DNA of 31,990 bases from Chlorobium sp. (GCA_028277485.1 JANQGE010000105.1:1-31990), one strand, 5' to 3'. Counted from the stretch's first letter, positions 16,082-24,016 are shown. Notes: a model not told the origin generated them from the letters alone. A program made the numbers and translations.

Positions 16082-16285
16082 TCAATTCTTTTTGCGGGGG
16101 TTGATTTGTGTGAGCAGCCAGTCGAGATCGTGGATAAACTTTGCCAGGAGAGAGAAAGAGCCTTTGATGATAAATTGTAAGTCCTCGGTTACGGGGCCTC
16201 GCATAGGCTCAGGGTTGGATGTGTCGCCGATTTTCTCGGGTGCGTTTTCCTCGCTTTGTCTTTTATCCGGTTGCTGCTCAGTCAT
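16082..16285 (-). CDS. Small acidic/amphipathic protein, 67 residues, unrecognised
   Basis: From ATG 16285 the ORF encodes a hydrophilic Gln/Glu/Pro-rich N-terminal half. An amphipathic helix-like C-terminal half (GPVTEDLQFIIKGSFSLLAKF, then IHDLDWLL) ends in basic residues. The composition looks like protein rather than random ORF, and it fills the space between two family A elements. A start at 16348 would be encoded by repeat DNA and is unlikely. No clear ribosome binding site is seen. Function unknown; expression is uncertain. Confidence 0.4.
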   Translation of the reverse strand: MTEQQPDKRQSEENAPEKIGDTSNPEPMRGPVTEDLQFIIKGSFSLLAKFIHDLDWLLTQINPRKKN

Positions 16286-16342
16286 GCTGTGGATTATGTA
16301 TAGCGCCCGTTTCTCACTATTCGTGAAGATACTGATGCTTAT

Positions 16343-16424
16343 GGGCACCTCAATTTGCTGTACGCCCTGATTGCTTCGTTGGACGGGTAGGGGCGATCGC
16401 TCACGACAATGTATACGGGTGCTC
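16343..16424. repeat. Family A element, 82-bp deleted copy with TTAT flanks
   Basis: The left end is gggcacctca and the right end cgggtgctc. The flanks are ttat on both sides (16339-16342 and 16425-16428). The interior resembles 1084-1172, so the two share one deletion type. Confidence 0.7.
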
Positions 16425-16653
16425 TTATTTTGTTGTGGTTAGCAATGGAGTATAGTTACACATTTTTCGGGAAATCCCGAAAGAATTGCATCTCCAGCAG
16501 CAGTGCGGCTCTCATGGGAAAGTGCAGTTCCTGAGGGGGGTCCTTATTTTTTTAGGTTTATTGGCTGTTAGTGGTGATAATTTTAGAAAATATTTGTAGT
16601 AATCTTATTATTTTTGTAATGTTGTGGTAAACAAATACAAAATTGTAAGTTTT

Positions 16654-17178
16654 ATGTCAGGTCATCTTGATCTTATTGATCTGAAAATTGTTGAAGCACT
16701 TGGGGACAACGGTCGTATACGGCTGAGCGAGCTGGCTGAAATTGTCGGTTTATCAATTCCTTCGGTCAGTGAACGTCTCGACAAACTCCAGAAAAAGGGA
16801 ATTATCAAAAAATTTACAACCCAGGTTAACGAGAGGCTGCTGGGATTTGATATCCAGGCGTTTGTATGGGTGAGGGTCGACTCGTCCAAACACTACAAGT
16901 CATTTATGGAACACGTGCTTCGCGAGGACGAGATTATGGAGTGTTATGCCGTCACCGGTGAAGGGTCTCACATCCTGCGGATTATGACGCACAATACGGC
17001 ATCTCTTGAACAGCTTCTTTCCAGGGTGCAGAGCTGGCCGGGAGTTTTGGGGACGAATACCAGCTTTGTGTTGTCACAGATAAAAAGGGACACGAAGATC
17101 GGTGCCGAGATAATCCGCAGGAATCTGCAGGACAGGCAGGTGCTGGCTGTGTTTGAGGAGAAGAGATCAAGAAAATAA
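16654..17178 (+). CDS. Lrp/AsnC family transcriptional regulator
   Basis: The product has 174 residues from ATG 16654 (184 from GTG 16624, which is also open). The N-terminal winged helix-turn-helix is clear (LIDLKIVEALGDNGRIRLSE, then IVGLSIPSVSERLDKLQKKG). The C-terminal RAM/effector domain follows (CYAVTGEGSHILRIM...LLSRVQSWPGV). Lrp/AsnC proteins form dimers to octamers that respond to amino acids. It lies 26 bases before the glutamine synthetase gene on the same strand, so control of ammonium assimilation by an amino-acid effector is a reasonable inference. The upstream 16429-16620 is AT-rich and probably holds the promoter. Neither start has a good ribosome site. Confidence 0.9.
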   Translation: MSGHLDLIDLKIVEALGDNGRIRLSELAEIVGLSIPSVSERLDKLQKKGIIKKFTTQVNERLLGFDIQAFVWVRVDSSKHYKSFMEHVLREDEIMECYAVTGEGSHILRIMTHNTASLEQLLSRVQSWPGVLGTNTSFVLSQIKRDTKIGAEIIRRNLQDRQVLAVFEEKRSRK

Positions 17179-17204
17179 CGTTCGGTGTTTTTTCCAGTGT
17201 AATC

Positions 17205-19373
17205 ATGAAAACTAACAAGGAGGAACTGTTGGAAAACAATAGCAAAAAAGCGGTATCATCGTATTTCGGTGCTTTAACTTTCGATCAGAAAATAATACGG
17301 AAGAAGCTTCCAAAAGAAGTGTATCGGGCATTGCAGAAAACCATAAAAACCGGCAATAAGCTTTCCGAAGACATTGCCGGCGTGGTGGCGCACGGCATGA
17401 AGGAATGGGCCATGGAGCATGGTGCTACCCATTATACGCACTGGTTCCAGCCTATGACCGGTTCAACTGCCGAGAAGCATGATGCGTTTCTGACGATCGA
17501 TAAGGATGGTGTTCCTATCGAACGGTTTTCCGGCACGCAGCTCATACAGGGTGAACCTGACGCTTCAAGTTTCCCTTCCGGGGGTATGAGAACCACTTTC
17601 GAGGCAAGAGGCTATACTGCATGGGACCCTACCAGCCCGGCATTTCTCATGAAAGGGGGGAAAGGACTGACCTTGTGTATCCCGACAGTGTTTATATCCT
17701 ATCACGGTGAGGCGCTTGATGAAAAAACCCCGTTGCTGCGTTCAATGGGCGCAGTAAGTGCGTCAGCGGTCAAACTTCTGGGAATACTTGGGGTCGAGAA
17801 TGTGAGCCGGGTTAATACCTTTGCCGGTTCCGAGCAGGAATATTTCCTGATTGACCGCAAATTCTACACCATGCGTCCTGACTTGGTGATGAGCGGCCGG
17901 ACACTTCTCGGTGCCAACCCGCCGAAAGGACAGCAGCTTGAAGATCATTATTTCGGTTCTATACCGAACAGGGTGCTTGAATTTATGCAGGAGGTTGAAG
18001 AAGAGCTTTACGAGCTTGGTATTCCGGCAAAAACCCGTCACAATGAAGTGGCCCCTCACCAGTTCGAGATCGCACCTATTTACGAACAGGCAAATATAGC
18101 TGCAGACCATAACCTGCTGGTCATGGAGGTCATGCGCAGAGTTGCCGAGAAGAAAGGTCTTGCACTTCTGATGCATGAAAAACCCTTTGATGGCATCAAT
18201 GGTTCCGGAAAACACAACAACTGGTCTATCGGGACGGCGGAAGGGGTTAACCTTCTCGAGCCGGGTGATACTCCGGAATCAAATATTCAGTTCCTTGTTT
18301 TCCTTGTGGCAGTGCTGAAAGGTATCTACAGGCGTGCGGCTGTACTCAGAGCCTCGATTGCCAGTATCGGCAATGACCACCGTCTCGGTGCCAACGAGGC
18401 TCCGCCAGCTGTTGTAACCGTATTTCTTGGTGAACTGCTGGAAAAAGTGCTCGATGCCATTGAAAGCGGCAAAGTTGATTTTGCCACCGAGAAGCAGGTG
18501 CTTGATCTTGGTCTTGCTCATCTGCCTATACTGAACAAAGACTACACGGACCGTAACCGCACTTCTCCGTTTGCATTTACCGGCAACAAGTTCGAGTTCC
18601 GTGCCGTTGGTTCTTCACAGCCGATTGCTGTCCCGAACATGGTGCTCAATACGCTGATGGCCGAAGCAATGGATGAACTGGCCGATGCGATCCAGGTGAA
18701 AATCGACTCAGGCATCGACAAGGATACGGCTATCCAGGAGGTGCTTCGAGCTGAAATCAAAGCAACCAAGCCGATTCGTTACCAGGGCGACAACTACAGC
18801 GAGGATCTGCAAAATGCGGCGGCAGAACGCGGCTTGCCGAACCTCAAGAACACACCCCAGGCAATGAGGGCTCTTCTTGACCAGGACACCCGAGGCATGT
18901 TTGTCAAATACGGCGTTCTGTCACAGGAGGAGATGGACGCAAGGCTCAACACACGCCTTGAGCGCTACTTTAAAGGCATCGATATCGAAGCCCGTACCTT
19001 GCAGCTTATGCTGAAAACTTTTGTTATTCCAAACGTTTCGGAATATCAGGGCGAAATCGCCGACTCCTTCAACGGTCTTATAGAGGCTGCCGACAGGATT
19101 GGGGTTGCCGGCAAGGCGCTCAAGAGTCAGGGCGAACATCTGAAAGAGCTTGCCGAAAATCTTGGCCGGCTTATCGATCTGACAGCCGAACTTGACGCGG
19201 TAATCGAAAAGATGGACACCCTTGAAGAAGGGTTCGAAGTGTCTGAATATTGCGCTGATGTTGTTCTGCCGGCCATGAACAAGGTTCGTGAGGTGGCTGA
19301 CAGGCTCGAGTTTATGGTTGACAGAGATAAATGGAAACTGCCGACGTACTCCGAGATGCTTTTCGAGCACTGA
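17205..19373 (+). CDS. Glutamine synthetase type III
   Basis: This 722-residue enzyme joins ammonia and glutamate with ATP. Its length excludes GSI and GSII. GSIII features are present: SFPSGGMRTTFEARGYTAWD near residue 120, GSGKHNNWSIGT near 333-344, GANEAPPAVV, and NRTSPFAFTGNKFEFRAVGSSQ around 450-470 with the catalytic glutamate/arginine region. A long helical C-terminal tail follows. Start ATG 17205 has aggaggaact only after it, while upstream is poor, so initiation could be inefficient. It is downstream of an Lrp/AsnC gene by 26 bases. After the TGA stop comes immediately a taaa-flanked family A element and then a strong terminator. Confidence 0.95.
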   Translation: MKTNKEELLENNSKKAVSSYFGALTFDQKIIRKKLPKEVYRALQKTIKTGNKLSEDIAGVVAHGMKEWAMEHGATHYTHWFQPMTGSTAEKHDAFLTIDKDGVPIERFSGTQLIQGEPDASSFPSGGMRTTFEARGYTAWDPTSPAFLMKGGKGLTLCIPTVFISYHGEALDEKTPLLRSMGAVSASAVKLLGILGVENVSRVNTFAGSEQEYFLIDRKFYTMRPDLVMSGRTLLGANPPKGQQLEDHYFGSIPNRVLEFMQEVEEELYELGIPAKTRHNEVAPHQFEIAPIYEQANIAADHNLLVMEVMRRVAEKKGLALLMHEKPFDGINGSGKHNNWSIGTAEGVNLLEPGDTPESNIQFLVFLVAVLKGIYRRAAVLRASIASIGNDHRLGANEAPPAVVTVFLGELLEKVLDAIESGKVDFATEKQVLDLGLAHLPILNKDYTDRNRTSPFAFTGNKFEFRAVGSSQPIAVPNMVLNTLMAEAMDELADAIQVKIDSGIDKDTAIQEVLRAEIKATKPIRYQGDNYSEDLQNAAAERGLPNLKNTPQAMRALLDQDTRGMFVKYGVLSQEEMDARLNTRLERYFKGIDIEARTLQLMLKTFVIPNVSEYQGEIADSFNGLIEAADRIGVAGKALKSQGEHLKELAENLGRLIDLTAELDAVIEKMDTLEEGFEVSEYCADVVLPAMNKVREVADRLEFMVDRDKWKLPTYSEMLFEH

Positions 19374-19377
19374 TAAA

Positions 19378-19519
19378 GGGCACTTCTATTAATTTGTTGC
19401 GCGCCCTGATTACTTCGTTGGCCAATGCTCGAAATCCTCATGTACTCTATGTACACTCCGGTTTCTGTGCTCCGCCTGCCTCGTACTCATGTCGCTCACG
19501 ACAATTTATAGAAATGCCC
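19378..19519. repeat. Family A element, full 142-bp copy (inverted orientation), TAAA flanks
   Basis: This full-length copy is in the opposite orientation to 20135-20276 and 31848-31989. The ends are gggcacttct and agaaatgccc, with taaa on both sides (19374-19377, 19520-19523). It holds the conserved centre with a tgtac-N5-gtaca stem. It begins one flank length after the GSIII stop codon. Confidence 0.85.
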
Positions 19520-19520
19520 T

Positions 19521-19555
19521 AAAAACGGGGGGACTGAACAGCCCCCCCGTTTTTG
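19521..19555 (+). terminator. Intrinsic terminator downstream of GSIII
   Basis: aaaaacgggggg-actgaaca-gcccccccgttttt forms a GC-rich stem with an 8-base loop, a flanking A run and a following T run. It can act for the Lrp-GSIII transcript (plus strand) and partly for the minus-strand direction. The family A copy lies between the GSIII stop and this terminator, so it would be transcribed. Confidence 0.85.
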
Positions 19556-19623
19556 CTTGGTAGCTTGACAGCTTCTCTGCTAACGAGCCATCAAGCCAAC
19601 CGTCCCGACTTGTCAAGATTTTC

Positions 19624-20043
19624 TCACTCTCCGATAATCTTTATAAGTACTCTTTTTCGTCTCCTTCCGTCAAATTCGCCGTAAAAAATCTGTTCCCAGG
19701 GACCGAAATGCAATCTTCCTTCTGTTACGGCAACAACCACTTCGCGTCCCATGATCTGGCGCTTATGGTGTGCATCTCCGTTGTCTTCACCGGTCAGGTT
19801 GTGACGATAGAGGCTGAGCGGTTCATGGGGGGCAAGCTCTTCGAGCCACCGTTTGTAATCGTTGTGGAGACCGGGTTCATCATCGTTGATGAAAACCGAC
19901 GCGGTAATATGCATGGCGTTAACAAGACACATTCCTTCACGAATGGAGCTTTCGGCAAGCACCTGTTCAACATCTGGTGTGATATTGACAAAGTCCATTC
20001 TTTCGGGTACGTTCATCCAGAGTTCCTTGTAAAATGATTTCAT
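19624..20043 (-). CDS. YjbQ/UPF0047 family protein
   Basis: The 139-residue protein belongs to the small UPF0047 (YjbQ) family, whose members have weak thiamine-phosphate synthase activity and whose real role is unsettled. Seen motifs are EGMCLVNAMHITASVFIND, YRHNLTGEDNGDAHHKRQIMG and LHFGPWEQIFYGEFDGRRRKR, which contain the conserved histidine/aspartate pocket. The length is normal. Start ATG 20043. It stands alone on the minus strand between the GSIII terminator and a family A element. Confidence 0.88.
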   Translation of the reverse strand: MKSFYKELWMNVPERMDFVNITPDVEQVLAESSIREGMCLVNAMHITASVFINDDEPGLHNDYKRWLEELAPHEPLSLYRHNLTGEDNGDAHHKRQIMGREVVVAVTEGRLHFGPWEQIFYGEFDGRRRKRVLIKIIGE

Positions 20044-20134
20044 GGCTGGGAATGCTTCGGGTTAAAAGAATTGATGAAATATCATTTTATTGTAAACTAA
20101 AAGGTAAAAAACGTTATTTTTGTGGCTTAATTAT

Positions 20135-20276
20135 GGGCACCTCTATAAATTGTCGTGAGCGCCTTGAATACAAGGCGGCCGGAGCGCAGAAACCGGAGTG
20201 TACACAGAGTACATGAGGATTTCGAGCACCGACCAACGACGTAATCATGGTGCGCAACAAATTAATAGAGGTGCCC
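20135..20276. repeat. Family A element, full 142-bp copy, TTAT flanks
   Basis: This is the reference copy. The terminal inverted repeats extend about 28 bases with mismatches (gggcacctctataaattgt pairs with acaaattaatagaggtgccc). The interior has a tgtac-acaga-gtaca stem and gaggatttcgagcac. The 4-bp flanks are identical: ttat (20131-20134, 20277-20280). It lies between the divergent yjbQ and 20305 genes. Confidence 0.88.
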
Positions 20277-20304
20277 TTATAGTAAATGATTTCGGGACCC
20301 GACT

Positions 20305-20808
20305 ATGCAGCAGGTTTTTCAATATCCTTTAACCTACCCTGAGTGGTGGCTGGACAATTATTATTTTTTTTCCTGGCTTCTGGGAATGTTACTGCTTGCT
20401 GTCGGCTGGAGTTTTTTTTTCAAGTATGGAAAATTCAGCTATGGTATAGACCTTGGGTGCCTGTGGAAAAGCACTTTACTTCTGCTGCTTACTACACTTG
20501 CCCTTGGAACCCCCAATTACTATAACACTCGCTTTATTGCCGAACATGGTCAGGAGGGGGATGTAATTACCATTGATACGGAAAACCTCTCTTACAATTA
20601 CCGGAAAGGAAATGATAAAGTATTCAGGATACGGGATATTGTCAGGATCTATCGGGAACCCGTTACATTCAACCCTCCTCCGAAATTTTTTGTGGTCGCC
20701 CAGACCGGTCAAACAAGGGATTCCATTTTCGTAACGAAAAACCTGCCGAATTACGAAAAGATGCTCAGCAAGTTGTCGGAACTTGCGAACGTTCCGTTTA
20801 AGCGTTGA
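20305..20808 (+). CDS. Two-helix membrane protein, unrecognised (167 residues)
   Basis: Residues about 20-40 (YFFSWLLGMLLLAVGW) and 52-68 (STLLLLLTTLALG) are probable membrane helices. The remaining 95 residues are soluble and beta-rich (GDVITIDTENLSYNYRKGNDKVFRIRDIVRI; KFFVVAQTGQTRDSIFV). That layout suggests a small PH-like domain anchored to the membrane, but this is only a shape judgement. Start ATG 20305; no good ribosome site. It precedes coaX by 144 bases, a gap filled by a family B repeat. Function unknown. Confidence 0.65.
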   Translation: MQQVFQYPLTYPEWWLDNYYFFSWLLGMLLLAVGWSFFFKYGKFSYGIDLGCLWKSTLLLLLTTLALGTPNYYNTRFIAEHGQEGDVITIDTENLSYNYRKGNDKVFRIRDIVRIYREPVTFNPPPKFFVVAQTGQTRDSIFVTKNLPNYEKMLSKLSELANVPFKR

Positions 20809-20832
20809 ACCGCCTTTCTCTCGGTATATGAT

Positions 20833-20950
20833 CCAAATTGAGTGATGTTCGGGCATCCCATAACAACAACGAGTAAACCGGTGACAAATCACCGTGACGC
20901 AAGGTGGCCGGGCTATACCATTTGGAGATGATTTGCAACGCTCAATTTAG
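20833..20950. repeat. Family B element, about 118 bp
   Basis: It is bounded by ccaaattgag and ctcaatttag inverted ends, with inner symmetry including cggtga-caaa-tcaccg (20879-20894). Related ends occur at 12883, 13107, 21811 and 21871. The right end stops 2 bases before the coaX start codon. Confidence 0.6.
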
Positions 20951-20952
20951 AT

Positions 20953-21747
20953 ATGAAAGAGCAGGCTTTAATTGTTGAAATAGGCAATTCTGTAAGCGAC
21001 TTTGCGGTTTTTGATGGAGGAATCGTGCTTGCAGCCTATACGGCACCCACGGATAAACTTGCGGAAAGCAATGCAGGATATGAACAGGTTGAAAAAATCC
21101 TGCACGATCATCCTTCCATCAGTCATGCGGCTGTCTGCAGTGTTGTCCCTTCCGTGGGCGATCATTTTCTCCACATTCTCAGCAGCGCCCTTTCCGGGAG
21201 AGTGCTCGAAATAAACAGTTCACTGTCGCTTCCTTTTATTCTTGACTACAAACCGCCCCATGCTTTGGGTGCCGACCGGCTGGCGCTTTGTGCATTAAGC
21301 CGCTCTAACTGGCGTGATCAAGCAGTAATCGCACTGGATGTGGGAACCGCCATCACTTTTGATGTGCTGAACTCCGGGGGAAACTATCTCGGGGGGATGA
21401 TACTGCCCGGGCTTGACCTCATGACAGCCGTACTGCATGACCGTACGGCCAAACTTCCTCAGGTTCAGATCACTTCGTCCTCAATGCCTCTTCTCGGCAG
21501 GTCCACGGCCGATTGTATTCAAAGCGGAGTGCTCTGGGGGTGTGTGAAACAGGTTGAAGGTCTGCTGGCCGATATTCGTTGTTTTCTCGGTAAAGAGTTG
21601 GGAGAAAGGGGTATCAGAGTCATTGCAACCGGTGGAAGCAGCAGGCTTGTGGCTTCCGCCATGGCTGAACCTCCATTGATCGATGAACAGGCCGTGCTGA
21701 AAGGGGCGAAGGTTTTGCTGGATTTAAATATCCAACATGCTCAATAG
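20953..21747 (+). CDS. coaX: Type III pantothenate kinase
   Basis: CoaX phosphorylates pantothenate, the first step of coenzyme A synthesis. The 264-residue protein has the family motifs PPHALGADRLALC, ALDVGTAITFDV, GGMILPGLDLM and TAKLPQV, and the late TGGSSRLV. The N-terminal phosphate motif reads VEIGNS instead of the usual DxGNT, so the first acidic residue is Glu9 rather than Asp. The start at 20953 gives the conserved N-terminus, yet the family B repeat directly before it leaves no Shine-Dalgarno sequence. Identity is secure; activity may be affected by the N-terminal change. Confidence 0.9.
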   Translation: MKEQALIVEIGNSVSDFAVFDGGIVLAAYTAPTDKLAESNAGYEQVEKILHDHPSISHAAVCSVVPSVGDHFLHILSSALSGRVLEINSSLSLPFILDYKPPHALGADRLALCALSRSNWRDQAVIALDVGTAITFDVLNSGGNYLGGMILPGLDLMTAVLHDRTAKLPQVQITSSSMPLLGRSTADCIQSGVLWGCVKQVEGLLADIRCFLGKELGERGIRVIATGGSSRLVASAMAEPPLIDEQAVLKGAKVLLDLNIQHAQ

Positions 21748-21763
21748 CTCGATGGCTGGATAG

Positions 21764-21871
21764 CCGACCAAAAGGCAAAGGTCAAAAGTAAAAAGTCAAA
21801 AAAAGCCTGCCCTAAATTGAGCGATTGTCGAACATGGCGGAGATGCAAGGCATCAAGCCTGAACGCTTAGT
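21764..21871. repeat. A-rich segment and family B element overlapping the aroB 3' end
   Basis: ccaaaaggcaaaggtcaaaagtaaaaagtc (21769-21798) resembles the complement of 10318-10340. It is followed by cctaaattgagcgattg (21811) and ends in gaacgcttagttttg (about 21861-21875), the family B termini. The right end lies inside the last codons of aroB (residues LSVQA). Confidence 0.5.
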
Positions 21872-22938
21872 TTTGCTGCCTCGATTGCCTTGATGACGAT
21901 CCGGTTGTCGAGAGGCTCAGGATGAAGGTAGGCTTTGCCAAGACCTTCAAGCAAAACATAGCGCAGTTGTTTATCCACTTTTTTCTTGTCCGAGTGCATG
22001 CTTTCGAGGATAGTTTCTGCAGGAATATCTTTGAATCTTTTCCGCACCAATCCTCTGCGGAACTTGAATTTCTTCAATACAGCAAGACCTTCCTGCAGCT
22101 CGTTACGGCTTATTTTGCCAAGCGTTTCGGAAAGATGCAATGCACAGATCATGCCGATCGCCACAGCTTCCCCATGGCGGATATGGCGGTAATCGGCAAG
22201 TTTTTCAAAACCGTGGGCAAAAGTGTGCCCGAAGTTCAGGGTTGCCCGCAAGCCGCTCTGCTCCCTGAAATCCTGTTCCACAACATCTGATTTGATCATG
22301 GCGCTTTGCCGGATAGCCTCCGTAATGCAAGGCTCCTGTATGGCGATAATGTCCTTGAAATGTCGATTGACATAATTCAGAAACTGCTTGTCAGCAATAA
22401 AACCGTATTTAACCACCTCTGCCATACCTGCATACACCTCGCGTTCAGGCAATGATTTAAGGTAAGAGGGATCGATCATCACCAGTTCCGGCATATGAAA
22501 AAAGCCGATAAGATTTTTTCCCTGAGAATGGTTTATGGCTACCTTGCCGCCGATAGAGCTGTCGGTCATCGCAAGCAGGGTAGTCGGAAACTGGATCACC
22601 GGGATTCCCCGATAGTAGCTCGCCGCGACATAACCGCCGAGGTCGCCTACAACACCGCCGCCGACGGCCAGGAGGTTCCAGCTCCGGTCGACTTCGGCTT
22701 TGATCAATTCTCCGTAAAGACGATAGGCTGTTCGGAAACTTTTAGAGGTTTCTCTTGCCGGAATCACCAGCTCAACCCATTTGAAGTCCTGTTTTTCCAG
22801 AGCTGTCAGGATCTCTTTGCCAAACAGTTCTTTTGTGTTTTCATCAAACAGAACAACGGTTTTTTTTGTCAGGTTATGTTTCAGGAACAGCTGTTCGAGA
22901 TTGGCAATAACTGGTGTGCTGATGACGATTTCACTCAA
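21853..22938 (-). CDS. aroB: 3-dehydroquinate synthase
   Basis: AroB makes 3-dehydroquinate from DAHP with NAD and a metal ion, the second step of the shikimate pathway. The 361-residue protein has GGGVVGDLGGYVA (NAD), FPTTLLAMTDSSIGGKVAINH, AEVVKYGFI, and the metal-binding NFGHTFAHGFE with H near residues 253-257 and RHGEAVAIGM. The start is TTG 22938, overlapping the aroK TGA by four bases (TTGA), so translation is coupled. The C-terminal few residues are encoded by a family B repeat end. Identification is secure. Confidence 0.96.
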   Translation of the reverse strand: MSEIVISTPVIANLEQLFLKHNLTKKTVVLFDENTKELFGKEILTALEKQDFKWVELVIPARETSKSFRTAYRLYGELIKAEVDRSWNLLAVGGGVVGDLGGYVAASYYRGIPVIQFPTTLLAMTDSSIGGKVAINHSQGKNLIGFFHMPELVMIDPSYLKSLPEREVYAGMAEVVKYGFIADKQFLNYVNRHFKDIIAIQEPCITEAIRQSAMIKSDVVEQDFREQSGLRATLNFGHTFAHGFEKLADYRHIRHGEAVAIGMICALHLSETLGKISRNELQEGLAVLKKFKFRRGLVRKRFKDIPAETILESMHSDKKKVDKQLRYVLLEGLGKAYLHPEPLDNRIVIKAIEAAKLSVQA

Positions 22939-23528
22939 TTTTTCTTATGCTTTGTTGTTTTGGATAATAGATTGCTCTCCGCTCTGCGGACGTACCGCTC
23001 GATTTTTCTCGTCAGCTCCTCGACTGTTGATCCGATTCTTTTGGTGTCGGTCTCAACCATGATTTGGGCGGTTTTATAACGAGGCTCGCGTTGTTCAAGC
23101 AGAGCGAAAATTTTTTTCTCAATCTGCTCCCGGGAAAGGCGTTCACCGTTATCGCCTTTCATTAATGGCCGGTCGGTTTTATGGCTCAGCCGTTTGGCGA
23201 GAATTTCCGGACTCGAGTGCAGATAAACCAATGTTCCGGAAGCGGTTATCAAAGAAAAACAGGGGTCGTTCTGCAAAAGACCGCCTCCGAGTGATACTAC
23301 CTGTTCGCCGTGGTCGACGATTCCTTCAAGTACCCGGAGTTCCAGGGCCCTGAAGTATGCTTCCCCCTCCTCGACAAAAATCTGATTGATTGTCTTGCCG
23401 GCAAGGTGCTCAATTTCCTTGTCCATGTCCAGGAAATCATACCCCAGCGAGTTTGCGAGCAGAGGACCGATTGTCGATTTGCCCGAACCGCTGAAACCGG
23501 TAAGAAATATAAGCGAAGGATGTTTCAT
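22935..23528 (-). CDS. aroK: Shikimate kinase
   Basis: AroK phosphorylates shikimate with ATP. The 197-residue protein shows Walker A GFSGSGKST (residues 11-19), the shikimate-binding DMDKEIE and GEAYFRALE regions, VSLGGG, and RPLMKGD in the lid. ATG 23528 is preferred over the adjacent TTG 23531. It is followed by aroB with a 4-base overlap, so aroK-aroB is an operon. The upstream region to 23590 has no clear promoter. Confidence 0.94.
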   Translation of the reverse strand: MKHPSLIFLTGFSGSGKSTIGPLLANSLGYDFLDMDKEIEHLAGKTINQIFVEEGEAYFRALELRVLEGIVDHGEQVVSLGGGLLQNDPCFSLITASGTLVYLHSSPEILAKRLSHKTDRPLMKGDNGERLSREQIEKKIFALLEQREPRYKTAQIMVETDTKRIGSTVEELTRKIERYVRRAESNLLSKTTKHKKN

Positions 23529-23593
23529 CAATTGGTCTGCCGGTAAAAGTTTCTATCTCAATAAAAATACTTTCTACGTAAACCTGCAAGTGA

Positions 23594-23704
23594 AATAGGG
23601 GGCATCTTGTTTCGATTCTTTGCGAGGAGGAGCCATATTTTCTTAGGCTGGTTGCATATATTCATTTGAACCCTCTTCGGGCCGGTATGGTTGGATCGCT
23701 TGAT
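23594..23704 (+). pseudogene. REP-associated tyrosine transposase (RAYT) remnant
   Basis: In the frame open from 23594 (just after a TGA) the translation reads NRGHL, then CEEEPYFLRLV and YIHLNPLRAGMV. These are characteristic of the C-terminal part of IS200-like REP-associated tyrosine transposases (RGHLFQ...EEEPYLLxLxRYIHLNPLRAGLV). The stretch between RGHL and CEEEPY is shortened, and the catalytic HUH and tyrosine parts are absent. Only about 37 codons survive, in frame with the following CWC gene. It is a fossil; such enzymes normally mobilise REP-type palindromes, which this window is rich in. Confidence 0.7.
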
Positions 23705-23767
23705 GGGCAGCCTTTGCCAAAACTGCGCCGGGAACTTGCTGTGGTTCTTGTCCCCTTTTTGTTGAAG

Positions 23768-24016
23768 ATGAAACCGGATGGTGGGATGACGACGATAGAC
23801 GATCACAATAGCGGTAGTGGCGGTAAGACGCAAGCCTGCCCTATGTGCGGAGAGCCCTTTTTCTGCGGTCTGTCGGCTGACTGTTGGTGTGCTTCCCTGC
23901 AAGTTCCGCCTGAAGTCAGGGAGTATCTTGCCGGACGCTACGAGACCTGTGTTTGCAAAAACTGCCTCGAAAAGCTGATCGGAAAATCGGGAAACGGCGA
24001 AACTCTTTCAGGTTAG
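23768..24016 (+). CDS. Cysteine-rich CWC family protein
   Basis: From ATG 23768 the product has 82 residues (76 from ATG 23786, which has ggtggg before it). It has the cysteine pattern CPMCGEPFFCG, DCWCAS and CVCKNCLEKL typical of the small cysteine-rich CWC family, thought to bind metal; no function is established. The reading frame continues upstream to TTG 23666 through the transposase fossil, so the true start is uncertain. It precedes the DUF218 gene by 44 bases on the same strand and may be co-transcribed. Confidence 0.7.
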   Translation: MKPDGGMTTIDDHNSGSGGKTQACPMCGEPFFCGLSADCWCASLQVPPEVREYLAGRYETCVCKNCLEKLIGKSGNGETLSG

